Notes under the pieces: generated by a model
What the model was told of the DNA's origin: nothing
Databases searched by the model: none
What the model saw: the letters and a program-made list of their open reading frames with translations, nothing else
Position numbers and translations under genes: made by a program
Shown here: piece after piece, positions 41,072 through 49,243 of the stretch
How positions within the stretch are numbered: position 1 is the first letter of the stretch
How the letters are laid out: each line of letters opens with the position of its first letter
Source of the DNA: Lysobacter sp.
GTDB taxonomy: Bacteria; Pseudomonadota; Gammaproteobacteria; Xanthomonadales; Xanthomonadaceae
NCBI GenBank assembly: GCA_019634715.1
Contig: JAHCAU010000020.1
Span: 1-64,000 of the forward strand
Length of the DNA: 64,000 bases
Reading direction: 5' to 3'

Positions 41072-41848
41072 TCAAAACCCATACTGCAAAAACCCGCCAT
41101 CGACCGCGATGCATTCGCCGGTGACGTAGCTGGAGGCGGGCAGGCAGAGGAAGGCGACGGCGGCGGCGACTTCCTCGGGCTCGCCGATCCGGCCCATCGG
41201 CGTACGCAGCAGCACGTCGTCGAGGTAGTCGGGATCGGCGAGCTTGCCGGAGGTGCGGCGCGTGCGGATGTACCACGGGGCGACCGCGTTGACGCGGATG
41301 CCGTCCTCGGCCCATTCGCAGGCGAGGTTGCGGGTCATCTGGTGCATCGCGGCCTTGGTCATGCCGTAGGGCGCGCCGCTGCGCACGTGGGTGATGCCGG
41401 AGACGCTGCCGACGTTCACGATCGCCGAGGCCGCGTGCTTCACCAGCAGCGGATAGGCGAGGCGCGAGAGTTCGAAGGCGCTGAACAGGTTGGTCTCGAA
41501 GATGCCGCGCCACTCGTCCTCGGTGTAGTCGTTGGCGGCCCTGGTGATGTTGCCGCCGGCGTTGTTGACGAGGATGTTGAGGCCGTCGCCGATGTCTTCG
41601 ACCCAGTCGAGCAGTTCGCGGCGCTGTTCGTCGTCGCTCACGTCGGCGACGCAGGTGCGGATCTCGCCGTCGGGGAATGCCTCTTCCAGCTCCATGCGCG
41701 TCGCGTCGAGGCCGTCGGCATCGCGCGCGGCGACCAGCACGCGCGCGCCGAAGCCGAGCAGCTCGCGGGCGATGGCGCGGCCGATGCCGGCCGTGCCGCC
41801 GGTGACGAGGGCGAGTTGTCCGTCGAGACGCCAGCGCTGCGGAGTCAT
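41072..41848 (-). CDS. Short-chain dehydrogenase/reductase (tropinone reductase-like)
   Basis: The 258-residue classical SDR has the cofactor motif TGGTAGIG (16-23), NNAG (95-98), catalytic Ser near 148 in VNVGSVSG, and YGMTK (Tyr161, Lys165). The sequence ARDADGLDATRMELEEAFP after the second strand suggests NADP preference because of the Arg. The C-terminus (PASSYVTGECIAVDGGF) is typical. The substrate is unknown. The gene stands alone between the composite repeat and a divergent small lipoprotein gene. Confidence 0.92.
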   Translation of the reverse strand: MTPQRWRLDGQLALVTGGTAGIGRAIARELLGFGARVLVAARDADGLDATRMELEEAFPDGEIRTCVADVSDDEQRRELLDWVEDIGDGLNILVNNAGGNITRAANDYTEDEWRGIFETNLFSAFELSRLAYPLLVKHAASAIVNVGSVSGITHVRSGAPYGMTKAAMHQMTRNLACEWAEDGIRVNAVAPWYIRTRRTSGKLADPDYLDDVLLRTPMGRIGEPEEVAAAVAFLCLPASSYVTGECIAVDGGFLQYGF

Positions 41849-41914
41849 GGGGCACCGTTCTTCTGCACAGGAGGATGGGCGTAGGATACCGGCGTCACCG
41901 CCACGGAGTTCGCC

Positions 41915-42175
41915 ATGTCCCCCGCCACACGCCGCGTCGCCCTGCTCCCGCTGCTCGCCGCCGGCCTCGCGCTGTCCGCGTGCTCGAAACCCGAAGTGCC
42001 CGAGCACGACGCCCCGCCGGAGCCGCAGGCCGCGGCCGCGCAGCCCGCCGAACTGACCCGGGCGATCCAGCAGCCGCTCGACAAGGCCCATGCGGCGCAG
42101 GATGCGACCGCGGCGGCGTCCGCATCGCAGGAGGCGGCGATCGGTGCGGCGACACAGGACGCAGCGGGGAACTGA
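41915..42175 (+). CDS. Small predicted lipoprotein
   Basis: The 86-residue protein has a lipoprotein signal peptide: MSPATRRVALLPLLAAGLALSAC with lipobox LSAC, so Cys23 would be acylated. The mature part is an Ala/Gln-rich, low-complexity helix. Function unknown. It has a CGGAG ribosome-binding site and is divergent from the SDR gene. REP palindromes follow. Confidence 0.72.
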   Translation: MSPATRRVALLPLLAAGLALSACSKPEVPEHDAPPEPQAAAAQPAELTRAIQQPLDKAHAAQDATAAASASQEAAIGAATQDAAGN

Positions 42176-42193
42176 GAGTTTCAAGCGGACAGC

Positions 42194-42265
42194 GGTCGCG
42201 ACTTGCGTCGCTCCTACCAGAGCAGATTGCATCGCTTTTTTGTAGGAGCGACGCAAGTCGCGACC
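42194..42265. repeat. 24-bp perfect inverted repeat (GTAGGAGCGACG family REP)
   Basis: Arms at 42194-42217 and 42242-42265 are perfect complements (right arm begins GTAGGAGCGACGCAAGTCGC) around 24 bases. It lies between convergent genes and resembles the REP elements mobilised by RAYT transposases in Xanthomonadaceae; no RAYT gene is in the window. Confidence 0.9.
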
Positions 42266-42293
42266 CACCTTTCTGGAGCGACATGCCGAAAAC

Positions 42294-42322
42294 GAGAACG
42301 CCCGGCATTGCCGGGCGTTCTC
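42294..42322 (-). terminator. Rho-independent terminator of sppA
   Basis: A 13-bp stem GAGAACGCCCGGC with its complement and a 3-base loop lies 28 bases past the sppA stop on the minus strand and is followed there by GTTTTCGG. Confidence 0.75.
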
Positions 42323-42350
42323 GCATGCATGGATTCATCAGCGAACCGGG

Positions 42351-44255
42351 TCAGAACCCGCAGAAGCAGTAGGCGATGGCGCTGACCGGCTTGCCGTTGC
42401 GGCTGGCCTGGACGGCGCGTTCGAGCATCTGCAGGTCGCGGTCGGCCTGCGGCGCGACCTTGGCGATCATGCCGCGCGCGATCGAGGAGTCGGCGAGCAT
42501 CGCGTGGCCGATGCGGCTGCCGGCGAAGCCGGTGAACCAGCGCTCGAACGGCGACAGCTCACGCTCGATGTAGCGCACGCGGTATTCGTCGGGCTTGCCG
42601 CCGAGCTTGGCGCGCTTGGCGGCGTCGGCAATGGCCGCCTGCAGGCCGCCGAAGTCGTCGACCAGGCCGTGTTCCTTCGCCTGCGCGCCGGACCACACGC
42701 GGCCGCGCGCGACGGCGTCGATGTCGGCGACCGGCTTTTTGCGCGCTTCGGACACCTTGCCGGTGAAGTCGCGGTAGCCCTTCTCGATCACGCTCTGGAT
42801 GACGCCGCCGACCTCCGTCGACAGCGGGCGGGTCACGTCGAAGGCACCGGCGATCTTCGTGGTGGACACGCCGTCGGTGCGCACGCCGATCTTCTCCAGC
42901 GTGCGCGAGAAAGTCGGGATCATGCCGAAGATGCCGATCGAGCCGGTGACCGTGGACGGGTCGGCGTAGATGCGGTCGGCGTTCATGCTGATCCAGTAGC
43001 CGCCGGATGCGGCGACATCGCCCATCGACACCACCACCGGCTTGCCGGCCTTCTTCAGCGCGACCACTTCACGGCGGATCTGCTCGGACGCGAAGACTTC
43101 GCCGCCGGGCGAGTCCACGCGCAGCACGACCGCCCTGGTGCGGTCGTTGTCGCGGGCGTCGCGCAGCAGCGCGGCGGTGGATTCGCCGCCGATGGTGCCC
43201 GGCGGCTGCTCGCCACCGGTGATCTCGCCCGAGGCGACGACGACGGCGACGTGGTCGCCCTTGCCCAGCGGCAGGCGCGTGCCGTCGAGGTGGCCGAGGT
43301 AGCCTTCGAACGAGATCTGGCGGAAGCCGCCGTCGGCCTTCTCGTCGGCGACGCCGAGCTTGGTCAGCATCTCGTCCATCTCTTCGCGGGTCTTCAGGCC
43401 GGTGACCCACTTGTGCTTGAGCGCGTATTTGGCGAGGTCGCCCTGCACTTCGACGATCCCGGCGGGCAGGTTGTCGACCGAAGCGGCCAGCGCTTCGGGC
43501 GTGATCCTGCGCGCCTTCGCCACATCGGCGATGTAGCGCTGCCAGATGTCGTTCATCCAGAACAGATCGGCTTCCTTCGACTCCGGCGACGCGGCGTCGA
43601 GCACGTAGGGTTCGGCGGCGGACTTGTACTCGCCCACCTTGAACAGGTGCACGTCGACGCCGAGCTTGTCCTGCAGGCCCTCGCGGAAGTACTGGCGGTA
43701 GCGGGCCAGGCCTTCGATCAGCATGCCGCCCATCGGGTCGAGGTAGATCTCGTCGGCCTGGGCAGCCAGCAGGTACTGCGCCTGGTCGAAGGATTCGCCG
43801 AAGGCGATGACCTTCTTGCCGGCGGCGCGCAGCGCGGCGATGGCCTCGGCGATCTCGCGGGTCGAGGCGTAGCCGCTGAACGACAGGCCGTCGACGCGCA
43901 GCACCACGCGCTCGATGCGCTTGTCGCTCTTCGCGGCCTTCAGCACGCGCAGCACGTCGCGCAGCTGCACTTCGGAGGCGCCGTCGTCGCCGATCGCCCT
44001 GGCGAGGGCGCGGCTCATCGGGTCGAGCGAGTACTGTTCGACCAGGTTGCCTTCGGGGTCGATCACCAGCGTCGTGCGGTCGTGCACGGGCAACACGCGG
44101 GGGCCGCTGCTGGCGCCGATGCCCAGCGCGGCGATGAAGAAGAACAGCAGGCCGAAGAACACCAGGTTCAGCACCAGGCGCCGGGTGAAGTTCATCGCAT
44201 CCCAGATGCCGACCAGCAGGGTGGCGATGGGGCCGCGTCGTCGCGGTTCGTTCAT
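42351..44255 (-). CDS. sppA: Signal peptide peptidase SppA, 67K type
   Basis: Inner-membrane serine protease that degrades cleaved signal peptides. The 634-residue long-form protein has one N-terminal membrane anchor (about 27-48) and two peptidase S49 domains. The catalytic dyad is Lys211 (FKVGEYKSAAEPY) and Ser417 (GDVAASGGYW), matching the spacing of E. coli SppA. GSIGIFGMIPTFSRTLEKIGV and ARGRVWSGAQAKEHGLVDDFGG are also characteristic. Confidence 0.96.
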   Translation of the reverse strand: MNEPRRRGPIATLLVGIWDAMNFTRRLVLNLVFFGLLFFFIAALGIGASSGPRVLPVHDRTTLVIDPEGNLVEQYSLDPMSRALARAIGDDGASEVQLRDVLRVLKAAKSDKRIERVVLRVDGLSFSGYASTREIAEAIAALRAAGKKVIAFGESFDQAQYLLAAQADEIYLDPMGGMLIEGLARYRQYFREGLQDKLGVDVHLFKVGEYKSAAEPYVLDAASPESKEADLFWMNDIWQRYIADVAKARRITPEALAASVDNLPAGIVEVQGDLAKYALKHKWVTGLKTREEMDEMLTKLGVADEKADGGFRQISFEGYLGHLDGTRLPLGKGDHVAVVVASGEITGGEQPPGTIGGESTAALLRDARDNDRTRAVVLRVDSPGGEVFASEQIRREVVALKKAGKPVVVSMGDVAASGGYWISMNADRIYADPSTVTGSIGIFGMIPTFSRTLEKIGVRTDGVSTTKIAGAFDVTRPLSTEVGGVIQSVIEKGYRDFTGKVSEARKKPVADIDAVARGRVWSGAQAKEHGLVDDFGGLQAAIADAAKRAKLGGKPDEYRVRYIERELSPFERWFTGFAGSRIGHAMLADSSIARGMIAKVAPQADRDLQMLERAVQASRNGKPVSAIAYCFCGF

Positions 44256-44309
44256 GGGGACTCTCTCCTGGAACTTTGGGAATCAGTCTGACGGGCGCGC
44301 CGGGCGGCG

Positions 44310-45713
44310 TCATCCGCCATCGGTCATGACGACCTCTTGCCCGATCGGGATGCGCCGGGACAGGCGCACGAAGCGGGCGGACAGCAGGATCGCGGCCACG
44401 GTGAGGCCCGCGATCAGGCCGATCCACATGCCCCTGGGACCCATGGCCGGGGTGAGCGCGCCGACGCCCAGCCCCAGCACCGCGCCCAGCGGCATGCCGA
44501 TGCCCCAGTAGGCCAGGGCGGCGACCAGCATGGGCGTGCGGGTGTCCTTGAGGCCGCGCAGGGCACCGATCGACAGCACCTGGATGCCGTCGGGGAACTG
44601 GAAGGTGGCGGCCATCAGCAACAGGGTGGCGGCCAGCGCGGCGACCGCGGCATCGGCGGTGTACAGGCCGGCGATGGCGTCGTTGGCGAGGAACAGGCTG
44701 CTCCCCGTGGTCAGCTGGGTCATCACCACCAGCGCGTAACCGGCGAATGCGGCGCGGCGCAGGCCGTCGCGGTCGCCGCGGCCCACGGCATGGCCGACGC
44801 GCACGGTGGTGGCCTCGGCCAGGGCCATCGGCACCATGAAGCACAGGCTGGAGACGTTGATCGCGATCTGGTGCGCGGCGGCCGGCACCTCGCCGAGGCG
44901 GCCGATGACCAGCGCGGTGGCGACGAACAGGCCGCCCTCCATCAGCCAGGTCAGGCCGATCGGCAGGCCGGTCTTCAGCAGATCGAGGATCGGCGCGCGG
45001 CGCGGGGGGTCGAGGTGGCCGAACAGGTGCAGGTCGTGGAAGCGCCGCGTGCGCAGCAGGTAGGTCGCCATCGCCAGCACCTGCGCCCACATCACCAGGC
45101 CCGAGGCGATGCCCAGGCCGCCGGCGCCCATTTCGGGCAGCAGACCACCGACCCCGAAGGCCATGGCGTAGCCCAGCGGCACCAGCAACACCAGCCCGCC
45201 GAAGCCGATGACCATGGTCGGCACGGTGTGGTGCAGGCCGTCGCAGAGGTAGCGCATGCACAGGTACAGGGCCAGCGCCGGCACGCCCCAGCGGATGCCG
45301 TGGACGAAGGCGGTGGCGCCGGGACGGATCTCCGGCGCGATGCCCATCGTCTCCAGCGCCAGCGGGATCGCGCTGAGAAAGGCGAACATCACGATGCCCA
45401 GCCCCAGCGCCAGCCACATCGCCTGGCGGAACAGCGGCGCGATCTCGCCGCGACGACCGGCGCCATCGAGCTGCGAGACCGAGGCCGGCAGCGCGATCAG
45501 CGTGCCCATCGGCACCAGCAGCGGCAGCCAGAACAGCGCCGTGCCGATCGACACCGCGGCCAGGGTGGCGGTGCCGTGGTGGCCGGCGATGACCGCATCG
45601 ACGAAGCCGATCAGGCCGCTGGAGACGTGCCCGGCGATCAGCGGCGCGGCCAGGCGCGCACTGGTGCGCAGCTCGTCGCGGAAGCGCGGCGTGGGAAGGG
45701 TGTGCTCGGTCAT
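44310..45713 (-). CDS. MATE family efflux transporter
   Basis: The 467-residue protein has 12 predicted helices in two homologous halves, typical of Na+- or H+-coupled multidrug exporters (NorM branch). Visible features are LAAPLIAGHVSSGLIGFVDAVIAGHHGTATLAAVSIGTALFW and the second-half equivalent MEGGLFVATALVIGRLGEVPAAAHQIAINVSSLCFMVPMALAEATTVRVGHAVG. Substrate unknown. It is upstream of sppA on the same strand, 54 bases away. Confidence 0.93.
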   Translation of the reverse strand: MTEHTLPTPRFRDELRTSARLAAPLIAGHVSSGLIGFVDAVIAGHHGTATLAAVSIGTALFWLPLLVPMGTLIALPASVSQLDGAGRRGEIAPLFRQAMWLALGLGIVMFAFLSAIPLALETMGIAPEIRPGATAFVHGIRWGVPALALYLCMRYLCDGLHHTVPTMVIGFGGLVLLVPLGYAMAFGVGGLLPEMGAGGLGIASGLVMWAQVLAMATYLLRTRRFHDLHLFGHLDPPRRAPILDLLKTGLPIGLTWLMEGGLFVATALVIGRLGEVPAAAHQIAINVSSLCFMVPMALAEATTVRVGHAVGRGDRDGLRRAAFAGYALVVMTQLTTGSSLFLANDAIAGLYTADAAVAALAATLLLMAATFQFPDGIQVLSIGALRGLKDTRTPMLVAALAYWGIGMPLGAVLGLGVGALTPAMGPRGMWIGLIAGLTVAAILLSARFVRLSRRIPIGQEVVMTDGG

Positions 45714-45820
45714 GGCTCGCCGGACGGCAGGGCATCCGACGCGGCCGGATTCGGCATCGCGGGTACGGACACGGGGGCTGCTATCTTACCCGCCCGAACG
45801 CCGCCGCCCGGGGAGCGCGC

Positions 45821-47017
45821 TTGAACGACCACCATGCCACGCGCTGCGCCAACTGCGAGACCCCGCTGGTCGGCCCCCACTGCCACATCTGCGGCCAGCA
45901 CGCGCACAACCCGCTGCGCAGCTTCGCCCATGCCGTGGAGGACGTGTTCGAGTCGTTCTGGCACCTCGACGGCCGCATCTTCCGCACCCTCCGCGACCTG
46001 TGCGTGCCCGGCCGGCTGGCGGCGAACTTCCTCGACGGCCGCCGCACCGCCTACCTGCCGCCGCTGCGGCTGTTCGTGATCCTGAGCCTGCTGACCTTCT
46101 TCATCGGCAAGCTGACCCTGCACATCGACCTCGCACCGGCGCCGCAGGGCGCGCAGGGCACGCAGCCCACGCCGGGCGCGACGGCGGCCGCGGCGGCGTC
46201 GAGGGCAACGACGACCGCTGCCACGGCCGCCCGGCGCGGCGGCTCGGTCCAGGTCGACACCCGTGCGATCGAAGCCGCGACCACACCCGATGCGGTGCTC
46301 GCGGCCCGTGACGCGCAACTGGCCGACATGCAGGAAGCGCGCAGGATTCCCGTGGTCGGCAGCTTCGTCGACGTCTACACCCAGGAGGCCGAGGCGCAGT
46401 TGCTGGCCAGCGCGCGCCAGCGCATGCAGGCGATCGGCGCCACGCCCGCGCAGGTCGCGGCCGCGGGCGATGCCGCGACCGCGCGCCTGGGCAAGCAGCC
46501 GCCGGCGATTCCCGACCCCTCCGGCGGCGCGCTGTCGGGCTGGTGGCAAGGCAAGCTCGATCGCATGCAGCGCAACGCCGAGGACATCAGGAAGGACCCG
46601 AACACGCTGATCCCGCTGTTCCTCGGCGCCCTGCCCGGTGCGCTGTTCGTGCTGGTGCCGCTGTTCGCGCTGTGCCTGAAACTGCTCTACCTCGGCTCCG
46701 GGCGCGGCTATCTCGAACACCTGGTGGTGGCGCTGTACAGCCACTGCTTCATGCTGGTCGCACTGCTGGCGAGCTTCCTGCTGGTCGGCCTGCAGGCGAT
46801 CGCCGGCCTGCCGGGGTGGATCGCCGTCCTCGCCGCACTCGCGGCCAGCCTGGACCTGGGCGTGCTGGTGCCTGTCTACCTGCTGCTGATGCAGAAGCGC
46901 GTCTACGCCGAGGGCTGGCCGTTGACGCTGCTGAAGTACTTCATCGTCGGCACGATCTACTCGGCGCTGCTGGGCATCGCCATCGTCTACGCCATCCTCG
47001 CGGGGCTGACCAGCTAG
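45821..47017 (+). CDS. DUF3667 membrane protein
   Basis: The 398-residue protein begins with a zinc-ribbon-like pair of CxxC motifs (CANCETPLVGPHCHICGQ, 8-25). The DUF3667 core follows: AVEDVFESFWHLDGRIFRTLRDLCVPGRLAANFLDGRRTAYLPPLRLFVILSLLTFFI. An Ala/Gln-rich periplasmic insert and four C-terminal helices complete it. The start is taken as TTG 45821, preceded by GGGGAG at good spacing; no in-frame ATG gives the Cys motif. Function unknown. It is divergent from the MATE gene. Confidence 0.85.
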   Translation: MNDHHATRCANCETPLVGPHCHICGQHAHNPLRSFAHAVEDVFESFWHLDGRIFRTLRDLCVPGRLAANFLDGRRTAYLPPLRLFVILSLLTFFIGKLTLHIDLAPAPQGAQGTQPTPGATAAAAASRATTTAATAARRGGSVQVDTRAIEAATTPDAVLAARDAQLADMQEARRIPVVGSFVDVYTQEAEAQLLASARQRMQAIGATPAQVAAAGDAATARLGKQPPAIPDPSGGALSGWWQGKLDRMQRNAEDIRKDPNTLIPLFLGALPGALFVLVPLFALCLKLLYLGSGRGYLEHLVVALYSHCFMLVALLASFLLVGLQAIAGLPGWIAVLAALAASLDLGVLVPVYLLLMQKRVYAEGWPLTLLKYFIVGTIYSALLGIAIVYAILAGLTS

Positions 47018-47105
47018 CGCGCAGCCCTCCCCCGGATGGCCCGCGCCCGCCGGGCCGCGGATAATGTCGCCACCCCACGCGCCGGACGGCGCAGAGAGCG
47101 TCGCG

Positions 47106-47465
47106 ATGACCACAGCCCCCGCAAGGACGACCCGCACCGGAGCCGCCCGCTCCAGATCCGTGCTCTACGAGGTCAACATCGAGGTCGATGCGGCCGCGCA
47201 CGATGCCTATCGCGCCTGGCTGGGCGAGCACATCGCGGAGATCCTCGCCCTGCCCGGCTTCACCGGGGCCAAGGTCTTCGAAGTGCTCGACCCGCCGGCC
47301 AGCGCCGGCCGCATCGCGCTGTGCGTGCAGTACGCACTGAAGGACCAGGCCGCGCTCGACGACTACCTGCGCGACCACGCGCCCCGGCTGCGCGCCGACG
47401 GCATGGCCCGCTTCGGCGACCGCTTCCAGGCCAGCCGCCGGGTGCTGCAGCAGTCCCGGCGCTGA
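47106..47465 (+). CDS. DUF4286 family protein
   Basis: The 119-residue protein has, after about 30 variable residues, VLYEVNIEVDAAAHDAYRAWLGEHIAEILALPGFTGAKVFEV and a C-terminal DDYLRDHAPRLRADGMARFGDRFQASRRVL. That is the DUF4286 ferredoxin-like fold (related to Dabb/antibiotic-monooxygenase proteins). Function unknown. The start at 47106 is preferred to an in-frame one 14 codons upstream; either is possible. It is convergent with the next gene. Confidence 0.8.
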   Translation: MTTAPARTTRTGAARSRSVLYEVNIEVDAAAHDAYRAWLGEHIAEILALPGFTGAKVFEVLDPPASAGRIALCVQYALKDQAALDDYLRDHAPRLRADGMARFGDRFQASRRVLQQSRR

Positions 47466-47491
47466 AACCGGGAGTCAGCCCGGGCCGGAAC

Positions 47492-48121
47492 TCAGCCGCG
47501 CCCGGGCCAGAGCCGGCCCAGCCAGCCCGGCTTGCCGGCCTGGGGGCCGCGCGATGCGGCATCGACCAGGGTGGCGGCCACCGCGCCGTCGCGCAGGCGG
47601 GCGATCGCGGCCACGCGCTCCGGCGGCATGTGCTTGATCACGAAGCGGGCCTCGTCGTTCAGGGCCAGCCATGCTTCGCCGTCCAGGCTGCCGTCCTCGC
47701 GCTGCGGCAGGGCGCGCTGCAGGGCCTGCCTGAACTCGGTGGTGTCCACGCCGAAGACCGCCGAGGCCTGGCCGTCGTCCAGGCCGGCGACCACGCGCAG
47801 CAGCAGCACGGCGCGGGTACCGAAGTCCAGGCGCGCCAGCGACGCGAAATCGCCGTTCCAGTAGGGCGCCACCGGCTCGGCATTGAGCACCGGGGTCTGC
47901 AGCAAGGTGGTCCAGAACTGCAGGGGCCAGCCGTCCTGCGGCATCCCCGGCGCCTGCACCGCGAAGCTCTCGATGGCGGCGGCCAGGGCACGGTCGCCGT
48001 GCATCTGGTCGCCGCACTGCAGCTCCGCCAGCAGGGCGGCGCGACGCTCGATGCCGCGCAGGAAATTCCCGAGGGCGGTACCAGCGGACGCGGCACTGTC
48101 GAATGTGTTCGGTAAAGCCAT
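47492..48121 (-). CDS. Sigma-70 region 4-like protein of unknown function
   Basis: The 209-residue protein has at about 97-135 the pattern LDFGTRAVLLLRVVAGLDDGQASAVFGVDTTEFRQALQRAL, which follows sigma factor region 4.2 (Arg-Ala-Val-Leu-Leu-Leu, Gly-Leu, then the helix-turn-helix). No region 2 is visible, so it is not a full ECF sigma. It may be a transcription co-factor or a diverged sigma. The C-terminus is basic. It is transcribed away from the DnaA-box region at 48242-49193. Confidence 0.6.
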   Translation of the reverse strand: MALPNTFDSAASAGTALGNFLRGIERRAALLAELQCGDQMHGDRALAAAIESFAVQAPGMPQDGWPLQFWTTLLQTPVLNAEPVAPYWNGDFASLARLDFGTRAVLLLRVVAGLDDGQASAVFGVDTTEFRQALQRALPQREDGSLDGEAWLALNDEARFVIKHMPPERVAAIARLRDGAVAATLVDAASRGPQAGKPGWLGRLWPGRG

Positions 48122-48241
48122 CGGCGTGCGGGGGCGGATTTCGGGGGCGAGGCATGATGCCCTGCGCCTCGCAGGATCGACTTGACAATCGTCACGGATT
48201 CGCCTCCCACCTGTCTCTCGCGGACCAGTGGCGGCCTGGCG

Positions 48242-48454
48242 TTGTACACAGTGGTCATGCGCCTGTCATCTGCCGCCGTGGATCCACGAAAGCCATGACA
48301 GGACTGCAATGTTTCACGGATAAATCATTGATTGACAAGGCATTCAATGGCTTGGCGCTTTTTTCGCCAGACCCGGCCGAGGCCTTGGTTTTCCAGCGTC
48401 GGCATGCCGTCGCGCCCCGTCATGCACATACTTATCCACAGCACATGTGGATAA
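48242..48454 (+). repeat. DnaA-box repeat unit A
   Basis: Starts with TTGTACACA (48242-48250). It contains TTTCACGGATAAATCATTGATT and CTTTTTTCGCCA, and ends TCATGCACATA then TTATCCACA (48432-48440) and inverted TGTGGATAA (48446-48454). The distance between first and second box is 190 bases. It is the most diverged of the three units but has the only perfect inverted box pair. Confidence 0.7.
48432..48454. promoter_or_regulatory. Inverted DnaA-box pair 1 (perfect)
   Basis: TTATCCACA at 48432-48440 and its exact inverse TGTGGATAA at 48446-48454, separated by GCACA. Both match the strong DnaA box consensus TTATNCACA at all nine positions. Confidence 0.8.
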
Positions 48455-48699
48455 ATCCCGATTCCTTTTCCAATCCGTGACTTAGCCCGCAATGATGTGA
48501 CGGAGGGCAGCAATGCGATGCAAGTCGCGTCTCATGAGACCGCGGTGTGCCGCCAGCTTGGGCATGGTTCCACCAGCCACCCCCGGGAACCGGTCCCGGA
48601 GCCGGTTTCCAATGCCGTGACGGGACTGCAGCCAAGGACGGCTCCGGGTACCACCCGCAGGTCGCGACCCGAGGCGTCTGTCAAGGCCCACGGACACGC

Positions 48700-48910
48700 T
48701 TGTGCACAAGCGGACCTTTCGGCAGCCAGGACGCGGGCTTCAGGGCGACAGTTCATGTGCGCGGACGCGTTTCACGTTCAAGCTGTTGATTTAATTGAAA
48801 TTCGAGATGGTCATTTTTTGGCCATATTCACGGAAGCCCACGTAATCCGGGGCGTGGAACGCTCGACCCACACCGTCATGCACACACTTATCCACAGGCT
48901 GTGTGGATAG
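48700..48910 (+). repeat. DnaA-box repeat unit B
   Basis: Starts with TTGTGCACA (48700-48708). It contains TTCACGTTCAAGCTGTTGAT and ATTTTTTGGCCATATTCACGG, and ends TCATGCACACAC then TTATCCACA (48888-48896), spacer GGCTG, TGTGGATAG (48902-48910). The first-to-second box distance is 188. It is very similar to unit C over the 3' 140 bases, including GGCGTGGAACGC. Confidence 0.8.
48888..48910. promoter_or_regulatory. Inverted DnaA-box pair 2
   Basis: TTATCCACA at 48888-48896 and TGTGGATAG at 48902-48910 (read inversely CTATCCACA, one change), separated by GGCTG. Confidence 0.75.
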
Positions 48911-48983
48911 TTCGGGGTGCGAGGCTGGGCATGCCCCCGGGGATGCCCGAACACGACCGTCTGTCAAGCCCGATCCGATGCGA

Positions 48984-49193
48984 TTGTGCACAGCCGCATC
49001 GCGCGCCGGTTTTAGCGGGGATTTTGCCGTTCGGGCGGTTTCGATCCACGTGTTCCACGCGCAAGCCATTGATTTCAAAGGCCAACCACATGGTCATATT
49101 TTCGCCATCTTCACGGAAAGCCCCGTTTTCCGTGGCGTGGAACGCGTGCCCCACACGCTCATGCACATGCTTATCCACAGCCTGTGTGGATGA
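48984..49193 (+). repeat. DnaA-box repeat unit C
   Basis: Starts with TTGTGCACA (48984-48992). It contains TTCCACGCGCAAGCCATTGA and ATATTTTCGCCATCTTCACGG, and ends TCATGCACATGC then TTATCCACA (49171-49179), spacer GCCTG, TGTGGATGA (49185-49193). The first-to-second box distance is 187. The end is 50 bases before the priA start. Confidence 0.8.
49171..49193. promoter_or_regulatory. Inverted DnaA-box pair 3
   Basis: TTATCCACA at 49171-49179 and TGTGGATGA at 49185-49193 (read inversely TCATCCACA, one change), separated by GCCTG; 50 bases upstream of priA, so binding could also affect priA expression. Confidence 0.75.
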
Positions 49194-49243
49194 TCGCCGG
49201 GACGACAGCCGGGAGACCCGGGCCGAACGGTAGACTGCTGGCC

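Larger units (their letters stand above)
48122..49243. other. 1.1-kb non-coding region upstream of priA with triplicated DnaA-box units
   Basis: No convincing gene: short frames here lack the usual codon bias and overlap the repeats. Three related units (48242-48454, 48700-48910, 48984-49193) each begin with TTGTNCACA, hold an A/T-rich TTGATT stretch and a T run, and end with TTATCCACA followed 5 bases later by an inverted copy. The region contrasts with the flanking very G/C-rich coding DNA. Confidence 0.8.

Noticed and set aside
42351..42380. Reading the Cys-containing end CFCGF of SppA as a frameshift
   Set aside because: The terminator follows at a normal distance and the protein length fits the family, so the unusual end is taken as real.
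48242..49193. CRISPR or plasmid-iteron array in the strict sense
   Set aside because: Repeat units are about 210 bases, only three, diverged and unevenly spaced (458 and 284 bases apart); there is no Rep gene nearby.
48497..49233. Short ORFs (about 70-140 codons) in the region upstream of priA
   Set aside because: They overlap one another on both strands, coincide with the DnaA-box repeats and lack codon bias and domains.
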